Of a stretch of 64,000 nt of DNA, positions 8,967-16,095 are shown in pieces. Where the stretch lies: assembly GCF_048270265.1 (NCBI RefSeq), contig NZ_JBLWTD010000003.1:101906-165905 (forward strand). The letters are read 5' to 3'. Position 1 is the first letter of the stretch, and each line of letters opens with the position of its first letter. The position numbers and the translations under genes are program-made. The notes below the pieces were generated by a model that had not been told where the DNA came from, made no database searches, and was given only the letters and a program-made list of their open reading frames with translations. Origin of the DNA: Maricaulis sp048270265. GTDB taxonomy: Bacteria > Pseudomonadota > Alphaproteobacteria > Caulobacterales > Maricaulaceae.

Positions 8967-9082
8967 GTCCCGCTCCCTGTCCCGGCATTTGACAAGGCCG
9001 GTGGTTTCAAGTGACGGTATGATATGTCACACTATGCGTCAATTGTTTGCGATGGATGCAAACCCGAAGATCGGAATTGAAC
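8967..9082 (+). promoter_or_regulatory. divergent promoter region of the sulfatase operon
   Basis: This 116-base region separates the leftward GST/sulfatase operon from the rightward membrane-protein/TetR pair. It holds an inverted repeat GTGAC (9011-9015) and GTCAC (9026-9030), and just beyond it ACACTATG (9029-9036). The same eight bases recur at 11899-11906 upstream of the second sulfatase. On the minus strand TTGACG (9044-9039) is a good -35 element for the GST operon. TATGAT at 9018-9023 is a possible -10 for the plus strand. The TetR protein encoded next door is the obvious candidate ligand. Confidence 0.45.
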
Positions 9083-9463
9083 ATGCAGCTTGTCCTGAGA
9101 GCCCTCGTCGCTCTGTCCGCCCTCGTCCTTCTTTCGCTGGGCGCCGGTTTCCTGTTCGTGCCCGGCGTGCCGATGGAGCCGCTTGGCCTGAGCGCGGAAA
9201 GCGCCGTGGGCATCAATTTCCTGCGCGGCGATGCTGGCGCCTCGCTGCTCCTGATCGGCGGTCTTGTCGCGCGGGCGGCGATTGCCGGTGACGGCAACAA
9301 GCTGATGATTCCGATCATCTGGGTGATGTTGCTGCTCGGTGGCCGGATCATCGGCATGGCGCTTGATGCGGGCGGGCTGGCGGCGGCGCCCCTGTTCGTC
9401 ACCGATTTCGGCCTGATGCTGGTCCTGTTGCTCGGCCGCTGGAAAATGCGGAGCGCTGTGTGA
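9083..9463 (+). CDS. small four-helix membrane protein, DUF4345-like
   Basis: 126 residues from the ATG at 9083; the longer frame upstream adds only a polar stretch. Four hydrophobic segments fill almost the whole protein (about 5-25, 42-62, 70-92 and 98-118). The loop between the first two, with PLGLSAESAVGINFLRGDAG, resembles DUF4345 proteins, which have no assigned function. Its stop overlaps the start of the TetR gene by four bases (GTGA), so the two are coupled. A role as a partner or target of the regulator is likely but unproven. Confidence 0.65.
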   Translation: MQLVLRALVALSALVLLSLGAGFLFVPGVPMEPLGLSAESAVGINFLRGDAGASLLLIGGLVARAAIAGDGNKLMIPIIWVMLLLGGRIIGMALDAGGLAAAPLFVTDFGLMLVLLLGRWKMRSAV

Positions 9464-10095
9464 CCACAACCGATCCCGTTCCTGCAGGCCTGTCGACCGA
9501 TGGCCGCAAGCGCAGACGCGCTGCGAGCCGCGCCCGTATTGTGACGGCCTTGCTGGAACTGGTCCGGAGCGGTGTGGTTTCGCCGAGTGCGCATGCGGTC
9601 GCCGAGCGTGCGGAAGTCAGCCCGCGCACGGTGTTTCGCTGTTTCCAGGATATGGAATCTCTCAACCGGGAAATCATCCACGCCGTACACCGTGAATTCC
9701 TGCCCCGGGCCCGGCTCGACCTGTCGACGCCGGACCGGCGCGAGCGCCTGCAGCGGGTGGTAAGAAATCGCGCCTCGATGTTCGAGGACATGACGCCCTT
9801 CCGCCTCGCGGCCGAAGCCCGGCGTCATGGCTCGCCGGCCTTGCAGGGTGATCACGCCTTCCTGGTCGCCACGGAGCGCGAGCGCCTGGCTGCTGCCGTC
9901 AATCCGGACGATGCCCTGGACCCGAAAACCTTCGAGGCCCTGTCGGCGACAACCTGTTTTGACTTCTGGCGCCGGTTGCGCGCCGACCAGGGCCTGTCCC
10001 CCGAGGCTGCGGCCGAGGTGATGCTGGCCGCGGCGCTGGCGATCTTCGACACCGGGCCTGATGCAGGACCGGTGCCTATCGAGGCCGGCGGCTGA
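9460..10095 (+). CDS. TetR/AcrR-family transcriptional regulator
   Basis: 211 residues starting with GTG inside the previous stop codon. Residues 15-65 are the DNA-binding domain: RRRAASRARIVTALLELV, then the helix-turn-helix HAVAERAEVSPRTVFRCFQD, with the typical Phe-Arg-Cys-Phe at the end of the recognition helix. The rest is helical ligand-binding domain with no recognisable substrate signature. The gene sits between the sulfatase operon and the second sulfatase, and ends 20 bases inside the 3' end of the latter (convergent overlap). It probably controls its own divergent promoter region and perhaps both sulfatase promoters, which share an eight-base word. Confidence 0.85.
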   Translation: MTTTDPVPAGLSTDGRKRRRAASRARIVTALLELVRSGVVSPSAHAVAERAEVSPRTVFRCFQDMESLNREIIHAVHREFLPRARLDLSTPDRRERLQRVVRNRASMFEDMTPFRLAAEARRHGSPALQGDHAFLVATERERLAAAVNPDDALDPKTFEALSATTCFDFWRRLRADQGLSPEAAAEVMLAAALAIFDTGPDAGPVPIEAGG

Positions 10096-11854
10096 GCCAC
10101 CAGCGGATACCGCCCGTGATCAGCCCGATACCAAAGACAAGCACCAGCGCGAATTGCCAGCCGTAGAATTCGAGCTGCCGTTTGAACGCATTGATCGAGA
10201 TCTGGCTGTGGATGTCATAATCCTCCGGCAGATCGAGAACGCCGTTTGTCGCTGCATAGACATGGTAGTCCGCCCGCATGCTGGCGAGAATCTCCGGGCG
10301 CTCGCCGGCCAGGTCACGGGTTTCGCCCGGATCCACCGAGAGATCGAACAACTGCCAGCTGCCATCGCCCCAGGGCGGCATGTTGCGGACCAGTTTGTAG
10401 TCACCCCGGAACAGGGCCGAATTGCCGGAGACCTCGAAACCGACCGCGTCATGGGGCTGGTAGGCGATCTCGGCCTCGCCGGAGATGACGCCGCGCAGGC
10501 TGCGGCCGGTCAGCTCCTCCGTGGCGTGGGAGAGCCCGGCCAGGTCCAGTATGGTTGGCGTGACATCGGTGACATAGCCGGCGGCGCCGCTGCTGCGACC
10601 GGCTTCGATTCCCGGACCGGCGACCAGGAAGGGGACGCGCAGGCCGCCTTCGGAAGCGTAGAATTTGAACAGGTTGAAGGGTGCCGCGGCGGCCATGGCC
10701 CATTCGGGGCCGATGAAGGCATAGCTGCCCCTCTCGCCCAGGTTTTCGACCTCGCGGCTATAGCCGTGCAGGTTCATCCAGGTCGTGAAGCCGAGTTCGG
10801 CGACCGGATTGCTGGGTTCCGGACCATTGTCGGAGGTGACGATGAAAATGGTATTGTCGAACTGGCCCGTGGCCTCGAGATGCTCGACCAGGCGTCCGAG
10901 ATGGTGGTCCATTGCCTCGAGCATGCCGGCATTGACCGCCATCGAGCGGGCATAGAGTTCGCGATCAGCCGCGGACAGGTCAGACCAGGCGCGCATCGTG
11001 TCCGGCAGAGGCATGGCTTCTGTCGATTCCGGTATCAGGCCCAGATTGATCGCCCGCAGGGTGCGGGCCTGCCGCAAGGTCTCCCATCCGGCCTGATAGG
11101 TCCCCGCATAATTATCGGTGAATTCGCGCGGGGCCTGGACCGGGATGTGGATCGCCTGGAAAGCGAGATAGGCGAAGAACGGGTCGTCGCTGCCGGCATC
11201 GGTGTCGATATAGTCGATCATCCGGTCGACGAGAAATTCAGAGGAATAGAACTCGTCCGGCAGATGCGTGCGCTGCCCGTCCTCGAACCAGTCGGCGGTG
11301 CGGTAATAGGGCATGTAGGGCGTCTCGTCCCAATTGTCGGCGCCGGAGGCGTCGAGCACGAAGGAACGGTCGAAACCATGGGCGTCGGGCAGCGCGCCCT
11401 CGCCATGGCCGAGATGCCATTTGCCGGTCATATAGGTGCGATATCCGGCCGCCTGCAGCCGGTCGGCGACAGTGACGACGCCCGGTTCGAGATCCATGCC
11501 ATAGCCCGGCTGGCCGCGATGTTCCGGCGGCAGGACTTCGGGAATCGTCGCCAGGCCGGTGCGGTGATTGTCGAGACCGGTCAGAAGCATCGCCCGCGAG
11601 GGCGCGCAGAGCGGCGAGGAATGGTAGTTGGAAAACATCACGCCGCGCCGAGCCAGCCGGTCGATCACCGGCGTGCGCGCCTCGCCGCCATAGATCCCGA
11701 AATCCATGTAGGCGGCGTCATCGACCAGCACGAGCACAAAATTCGGGCGCCCGGCGGGCTCGACCGGCTCCTGTTGCGCCAGCAGTGCAGGCGTCGCCAT
11801 GAGCGAGCCGAGCAGGCACAGCCCGGCCAGAATTCCGCTTGTTCTCGCCCGCAT
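10076..11854 (-). CDS. exported type I sulfatase with C-terminal membrane anchor
   Basis: 592 residues. A cleavable signal peptide (1-27, ending LLAQ) precedes the sulfatase core PNFVLVLVDDAAYMDFG (37-53, Asp45-Asp46). The activation site is C83-A-P-S-R87, followed by LLTGLDNHRTG; TGKWHLGHGEG and VTSDNGPEPS supply further active-site residues. Residues about 562-588 form a transmembrane helix ending in WWLSRRPR, so the enzyme should be tethered to the inner membrane facing the periplasm. This is the reverse topology of the other sulfatase, which is anchored at its N-terminus. Cys-type activation again needs FGE. Its 3' end overlaps the TetR gene by 20 bases. Confidence 0.88.
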   Translation of the reverse strand: MRARTSGILAGLCLLGSLMATPALLAQQEPVEPAGRPNFVLVLVDDAAYMDFGIYGGEARTPVIDRLARRGVMFSNYHSSPLCAPSRAMLLTGLDNHRTGLATIPEVLPPEHRGQPGYGMDLEPGVVTVADRLQAAGYRTYMTGKWHLGHGEGALPDAHGFDRSFVLDASGADNWDETPYMPYYRTADWFEDGQRTHLPDEFYSSEFLVDRMIDYIDTDAGSDDPFFAYLAFQAIHIPVQAPREFTDNYAGTYQAGWETLRQARTLRAINLGLIPESTEAMPLPDTMRAWSDLSAADRELYARSMAVNAGMLEAMDHHLGRLVEHLEATGQFDNTIFIVTSDNGPEPSNPVAELGFTTWMNLHGYSREVENLGERGSYAFIGPEWAMAAAAPFNLFKFYASEGGLRVPFLVAGPGIEAGRSSGAAGYVTDVTPTILDLAGLSHATEELTGRSLRGVISGEAEIAYQPHDAVGFEVSGNSALFRGDYKLVRNMPPWGDGSWQLFDLSVDPGETRDLAGERPEILASMRADYHVYAATNGVLDLPEDYDIHSQISINAFKRQLEFYGWQFALVLVFGIGLITGGIRWWLSRRPR

Positions 11855-11898
11855 GGCTTCCCCGTCCCGTTATCTCTGTCAGATCATTATTGTGGCAG

Positions 11899-11913
11899 AC
11901 ACTATGACATAAT
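11899..11913 (-). promoter_or_regulatory. motif shared with the GST/sulfatase promoter
   Basis: ACACTATG (11899-11906) repeats exactly the word at 9029-9036, and the following seven bases match in three of seven places. It lies 45 bases upstream of the second sulfatase start, in the usual operator zone. Minus-strand TTGTCC followed 17 bases later by TAGTGT could be its promoter. A common regulator for both sulfatases is inferred, not shown. Confidence 0.3.
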
Positions 11914-11951
11914 ATCGGGCGGGACAATCCATGACGTCGCGGACGGCCCCG

Positions 11952-12632
11952 TCAGGCCGGGTCGACGGTCAGCCGTGTGAGCTTCTGGGCCTGGTCGACA
12001 TTGCGATAGGTGAGGGTGAAATTCACCGCGATCGACAGGCGCGGCTCGCTCTGGAAATGCGGCACGACCTCGTGCCAGACAAAGGCCGGAAACATGATCA
12101 TCAGGCCGGGGCGCGGATGGACATGGGCGTGGAATTGCCAGCCGCCCATCAGCGAGGCGTTGAAGCGTGGATCATGCAGGATCAGCGCGCCCTCGGGCGG
12201 CTGCCAATAGCCCTTCATCGCCGTCTCGGCCTGCAGCACCGGTTTCTCGGTCGGCGGCGTGGCGACGTAATAGACCGAGGCGATATGGGCGACATGATTG
12301 TGCGAGGGCACGTAGTGGCGCGCGGCCGAGACATTGGCGAACATCTGCATCTCGACATCGAACTCACCGATCCAGCCGATCTGGCGGCAATATTCGGTGA
12401 GGTCAGCGAGCGCCTGCGCCTCCAGCTGCCTGAAGGCGGGGACCTTGTCGGAGAGATCGCACAGATTGATCGAGTCGGATTTCTGGGCCTGGTCGGCGCT
12501 GCGATAGAAGGGATCGTCGATCAGTGCCTGTTTCAGCGCCGCATTGAGATCGGGCCGATCATGCTCCCAGCTCATCACCGGTGTGGGAAAAAGGTCGTAG
12601 CGCCGTGAAACTTCCTGCTTGCTTTCGGTCAT
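11952..12632 (-). CDS. putative 2OG-Fe(II) oxygenase
   Basis: 226 residues from the ATG at 12632; a longer frame upstream looks like non-coding sequence. It begins with DLFPTPVMSWEHDRPDLNAA and contains PSHNHVAHIASVYYVA, then HVHPRPGLMIMFPAFVWHEVVPH and RLSIAVNFTL. These are the iron-ligand and oxoglutarate-binding positions of the TIGR02466 group of 2-oxoglutarate-dependent oxygenases. The enzyme should use Fe(II), O2 and 2-oxoglutarate to hydroxylate an unknown substrate; relatives include prolyl hydroxylase-like proteins. It is transcribed away from the GNAT-HDAC gene, with about 120 bases between the two starts. Confidence 0.75.
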   Translation of the reverse strand: MTESKQEVSRRYDLFPTPVMSWEHDRPDLNAALKQALIDDPFYRSADQAQKSDSINLCDLSDKVPAFRQLEAQALADLTEYCRQIGWIGEFDVEMQMFANVSAARHYVPSHNHVAHIASVYYVATPPTEKPVLQAETAMKGYWQPPEGALILHDPRFNASLMGGWQFHAHVHPRPGLMIMFPAFVWHEVVPHFQSEPRLSIAVNFTLTYRNVDQAQKLTRLTVDPA

Positions 12633-12752
12633 GCGATTTGAGACTCCAGTGACGGGCAGGCTTATCCCTTGCCCGACAGGCCGATCGGGATGTTTCCGCG
12701 TGCGGGACGCCAGTGAGCATCGGACTGGCACCTTGCGACACGGATCACTTCA

Positions 12753-14552
12753 ATGCTGAAATTCGTGCGGGTGATAGCGGGCATCGATCCGGACTATCAG
12801 CGCCACCTGGAAGGCATGCAGGAGGTATTCCTGAAGACCTTCCCGTTCAATGCCGCCTATATCGAAAAAATCGCCCGCTATTCCGCCGGAGAATACCCGC
12901 CCGATTGCGAGGTCATTCTGCTCTGCGCCACGAAGGCCGGCAAGGTGCTCGGCTTCTCCGTCACATTCTTTTTTGCCGATATCAAGGTCTCCTATTTCGA
13001 CTATATCGCCAGCGATCCGGCGCGCGCCTCGCGCGGGATTGGCGGGGCGCTGTATGAGATGACGCGCGAGGATCAGCGCAAGCGCGGCTCGAAGCGGCTT
13101 TTTCTCGACAGCCTCCCCGACGAGGCCGAATTGCTCAATGAACACGGGCTCCTCGCCGATGGCCGCAGGCGCATGGCCTTTTACGAGCGGCTCGGCGCGC
13201 GGCCGGTGCTCGGTACCGGCTATGAGCGCCTGGTCACGAAGTCGAATATGGGCGATGCCAATATGCTGCTGCATGACGGGATGGGCGATGAAAAACCGCT
13301 CCACCGCCGCACGCTGAAAGCCGTCATTTCCCGTATCATGCAGGCCAAGAATGGCATGGCCGCCGACGATCCGGTGCTGGTCGAGCTGCTGGCTTCGATC
13401 AAGGACGAACCGGTGCGGATCCGGCCGCCGCAATACACCAATCTGCGCCCGAAGAAATTGCCGGTTCTGGCGCGCCCGATCGATGTCGTCATCACCGCCG
13501 ACGAAGCACCCTCGATCGAGCACTCGCCCTTCAAGGGCTATTATGAGCGCCCGGCCCGCGTCGCTGCGGTGCGCAAGGCGCTGGAAGGCCTGCCGGTCAA
13601 TGATCACGAGGCCGGCCGCTGGGGGCTGGAGCATATCCTCGAGGTGCATGACCATCGCATGGTGAAATTTCTCGAGGAGACCGCGACCCGTATTCCCGAA
13701 GGGCGCATCGTCTATCCGGAGATATTCCCGATCCGCCATGCCGACCGCCTGCCGCGCAATTTCGACATGCGGGCCGGGTATTTCTGTATCGACACCTCAA
13801 CGCCGCTGACCCGCGCCGTCTATCCGGCCGCCCGCCGTGCCGTTGATGCGGCCCTGAGTGGTGCCAAACTGCTCAGGGACGGCACCAGCCCCTGGGCCTA
13901 TGTCGTGGTGCGGCCGCCGGGGCATCATGCCGAGCGGCGGGCCTTTGGCGGGTTTTGCTATTTCAACAATGCCTCGATTGCCGCGCACCATTTGTCAGGC
14001 CAGGGCAAGGCCGCCGGCAAGACGGCCAGGCCGGCTCGCGTCGCGGTGCTCGATATCGACCATCATCACGGCAATGGCACCCAGGATATCTTCTACGAGC
14101 GCGATGATGTCCTCACCGTCTCGATCCACGGCCATCCGGAGGATTGCTACCCCTTCTTCGCCGGTTTCGAGGATGAGCGCGGCCGCGATGCCGGGCTCGG
14201 CTTCAACCGCAATTACCCGATCCGGCCCGGCGTCGATGATGCCGGCTATCTCACCGTGCTCGGACGGGCGCTGCGGCGCATCAGGGCCTTTGCACCGGAC
14301 TATCTGGTGGTCAGCCTTGGCGTCGACATCATGAAGGGCGATCCGACGGGCAATTTCTTCATCACACCGGAGGGGATGCACCGCATTGCTGAAGCGATCG
14401 GCCAGGAAAAATACAAGACCCTGATCGTCCAGGAGGGCGGCTATAGCCTCGCGAATATCAGGCGAGGTGTGCAGCAATTCCTGCTCGGTTTTGCGGCCGG
14501 GCAGACCGCGCCATCCCGCGACAATTCCAGGCGTCGCACATCAAAAGTCTGA
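12753..14552 (+). CDS. fused GNAT acetyltransferase and HDAC-family deacetylase
   Basis: 599 residues with two enzyme domains. Residues 1-165 look like a GNAT N-acetyltransferase: strand-helix pattern with the acetyl-CoA loop around S87-DPARASRGIGGALYEM and the late motif RRRMAFYERLGARPV. Residues 245-585 are a class II/acetylpolyamine-amidohydrolase-type HDAC with the complete catalytic set: RPPGHHAERRAFGGFC (His391-His392), VLDIDHHHGNGTQD (Asp436, His438), SLGVDIMKGDPTG (Asp525) and EGGY (Tyr564). The two halves would add and remove acetyl groups, perhaps on the same protein lysine or polyamine. The frame is continuous, with no sign of an artificial join. Starts at ATG 12753 with a weak ribosome site. 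Which substrate is used is unknown. Confidence 0.82.
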   Translation: MLKFVRVIAGIDPDYQRHLEGMQEVFLKTFPFNAAYIEKIARYSAGEYPPDCEVILLCATKAGKVLGFSVTFFFADIKVSYFDYIASDPARASRGIGGALYEMTREDQRKRGSKRLFLDSLPDEAELLNEHGLLADGRRRMAFYERLGARPVLGTGYERLVTKSNMGDANMLLHDGMGDEKPLHRRTLKAVISRIMQAKNGMAADDPVLVELLASIKDEPVRIRPPQYTNLRPKKLPVLARPIDVVITADEAPSIEHSPFKGYYERPARVAAVRKALEGLPVNDHEAGRWGLEHILEVHDHRMVKFLEETATRIPEGRIVYPEIFPIRHADRLPRNFDMRAGYFCIDTSTPLTRAVYPAARRAVDAALSGAKLLRDGTSPWAYVVVRPPGHHAERRAFGGFCYFNNASIAAHHLSGQGKAAGKTARPARVAVLDIDHHHGNGTQDIFYERDDVLTVSIHGHPEDCYPFFAGFEDERGRDAGLGFNRNYPIRPGVDDAGYLTVLGRALRRIRAFAPDYLVVSLGVDIMKGDPTGNFFITPEGMHRIAEAIGQEKYKTLIVQEGGYSLANIRRGVQQFLLGFAAGQTAPSRDNSRRRTSKV

Positions 14553-14572
14553 TCAGGCCGGATCGGGCGGCG

Positions 14573-15778
14573 TCAGGCTGATGTTGCCCAGTCCGGCGTT
14601 TCAATGGTGATGAAGTCCCGGATCTCCTGGGAGTTGGGGCCGAGGGTCAGCGGATTGGCGACGGCCGGCAGGACGCAGGTATCGAACAATTCGCTGATAC
14701 CGCCATCCAGCCGCAGCCATTGCACGACATCGCCGGTGGCGAGCGAGATCACCTGCACGCCGCACCAGGCATCGACATCCTTTTCCTTGAGCCTGTCGTC
14801 GAGCGCCAGGCCTTCGAACCGGCCATGGCGGGGCTTCGAGAGCGTCACAATGGCATGGCCATTATGGAAGCCGAGCCCGCGCAGGAAGCCGGGGCAGAAG
14901 GCGACGGGGATGAAGGCCTTGGTGGCTGGATCGATATGGCCCAGTTCGCCGGTGCCGGAATTCAGGACCCAGAGCCTGCCGTCATGCCAGCGCGGCGAAT
15001 GCGGCATGGACAGACCTTCGGCCATGATCTCGTTGGTCTCGACATCGATCAGCACGCCGCCATCGTGGCGCCGGTCGCGCCAGCCATCGACGGCGTCGGA
15101 GCGGCTGACGGCGCTGACATATTTCGGACGTCCATCGACCATGGCCAAGCCATTGAGATGGCAGCGATCTTCCGGCGCGATCTTGGAGATGAAATCGGGC
15201 TTCCAGATCGGCTTGAAACTATGGGTGAGGCTCGGTTCGCACAGGCAGGAATAGCGCGTATTGACGAAAACAATCCTGCCATTCTCGCGGATGCCGATTT
15301 CGTGGATATCGATATCGCCGGTGGTCTGGATATTGCGCGGCACATAGACCTTGTCGTGAGCCTTGTTGGCCAGCAGGCCCGGCGCGAGGACGTTTTCCAT
15401 CCGCACGATCGAGGTCAGGGTGCCGAGATAGATGCGGTTCATATCGCCGGCGACACCCATGGCCTGCGGGTAGAGCGCCTCGTGCAGCGAGAGTTTCCCG
15501 TCCGGACCATGGCCGATCAGATAGAGCCGTCCGCTTTGATAGGACGTGAAGGCGATCGAGATCGCATTGGCGGCCAGAAACGGCGCCAGCCCTCGTGAGA
15601 AACTGATATCAACCTTCGCGGGAACCGCTGCGGTAGCCTGGTCGGCGGGAGTCTCGGTGACGGGCTCGATCGTGTCCGGCGCATCGGCCGCAGGCTTGGC
15701 GGTTTCACGAGCGTTGGTCGCGACTTCGGCTCCCGTCCCCGCTGCCACAGTCGGAACAGGAGTGTCTTTCTGGCTCAA
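14573..15778 (-). CDS. TIGR03032-like beta-propeller-type protein
   Basis: About 401 residues if translation begins at the TTG at 15778, which has GGCGGA upstream; no ATG fits, so the start is uncertain. The first 60 residues are low-complexity (Ala, Thr, Pro, Glu). The rest matches the TIGR03032 pattern: FTSYQSGRLYLIGHGPDGKL, QAMGVAGDMNRIYLGTL, HEIGIRENGRIVFVNTRYSC, CHLNGLAMVDGRPKYVSAVS, HSPRWHDGRLWVLNSGTGEL, CPGFLRGLGFHNGHAIVTLS. These repeated strands resemble a beta-propeller. The family has no known function and often sits near surface polysaccharide or TPR genes. It ends 21 bases from the convergent GNAT-HDAC stop. Confidence 0.7.
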   Translation of the reverse strand: MSQKDTPVPTVAAGTGAEVATNARETAKPAADAPDTIEPVTETPADQATAAVPAKVDISFSRGLAPFLAANAISIAFTSYQSGRLYLIGHGPDGKLSLHEALYPQAMGVAGDMNRIYLGTLTSIVRMENVLAPGLLANKAHDKVYVPRNIQTTGDIDIHEIGIRENGRIVFVNTRYSCLCEPSLTHSFKPIWKPDFISKIAPEDRCHLNGLAMVDGRPKYVSAVSRSDAVDGWRDRRHDGGVLIDVETNEIMAEGLSMPHSPRWHDGRLWVLNSGTGELGHIDPATKAFIPVAFCPGFLRGLGFHNGHAIVTLSKPRHGRFEGLALDDRLKEKDVDAWCGVQVISLATGDVVQWLRLDGGISELFDTCVLPAVANPLTLGPNSQEIRDFITIETPDWATSA

Positions 15779-16095
15779 AACGGATCCGCCCTGTGTTTGG
15801 TTGGCGACCACGCCGGATTGCGGGCGCTCCTTCTGGTGCTTATTCCGCCTCGAGTTTGGCGGGGGCGTCAAGTTTTGCCGCGCAGCCTGGTTCCGGCCCG
15901 CACATGGCATCGTCCAGAACGGCCCGCGATGTCCCGTCCCGGGTGGCGGGCCTGATTCAGCGAACAGGAAAATGGCGCGCCTATTGCACTCCGTTTCCTG
16001 GAGTGGTGTTTTCAAAAGCGGACGTTTTGGGCTACAGTTACAGCGTGCAGGGGATTGTCTTGGGGACTCTTTGCCTGCGTACAGGGGGGATTCCT
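15779..16095. promoter_or_regulatory. gene-free divergent region with an inverted repeat
   Basis: 317 bases between the TIGR03032-like gene and the autotransporter with no convincing coding frame. CACTCC (15987-15992) and GGAGTG (16000-16005) form a perfect inverted repeat with a seven-base spacer, about 90 bases before the autotransporter start, and could be an operator. A run of six Gs at 16084-16089 is the likely ribosome site for the autotransporter. I cannot assign -35/-10 elements with confidence. Confidence 0.4.

Noticed and set aside
9011..9030. GTGAC/GTCAC repeat as a CRP site
   Set aside because: The space between GTGA and TCAC is 12 bases, not 6, so it does not fit a CRP-family operator. 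A TetR-type site is more likely.
10061..11980. 639-codon plus-strand frame opposite the second sulfatase
   Set aside because: The minus-strand frame holds all sulfatase motifs and a signal peptide. The plus frame is a shadow with no recognisable domain.
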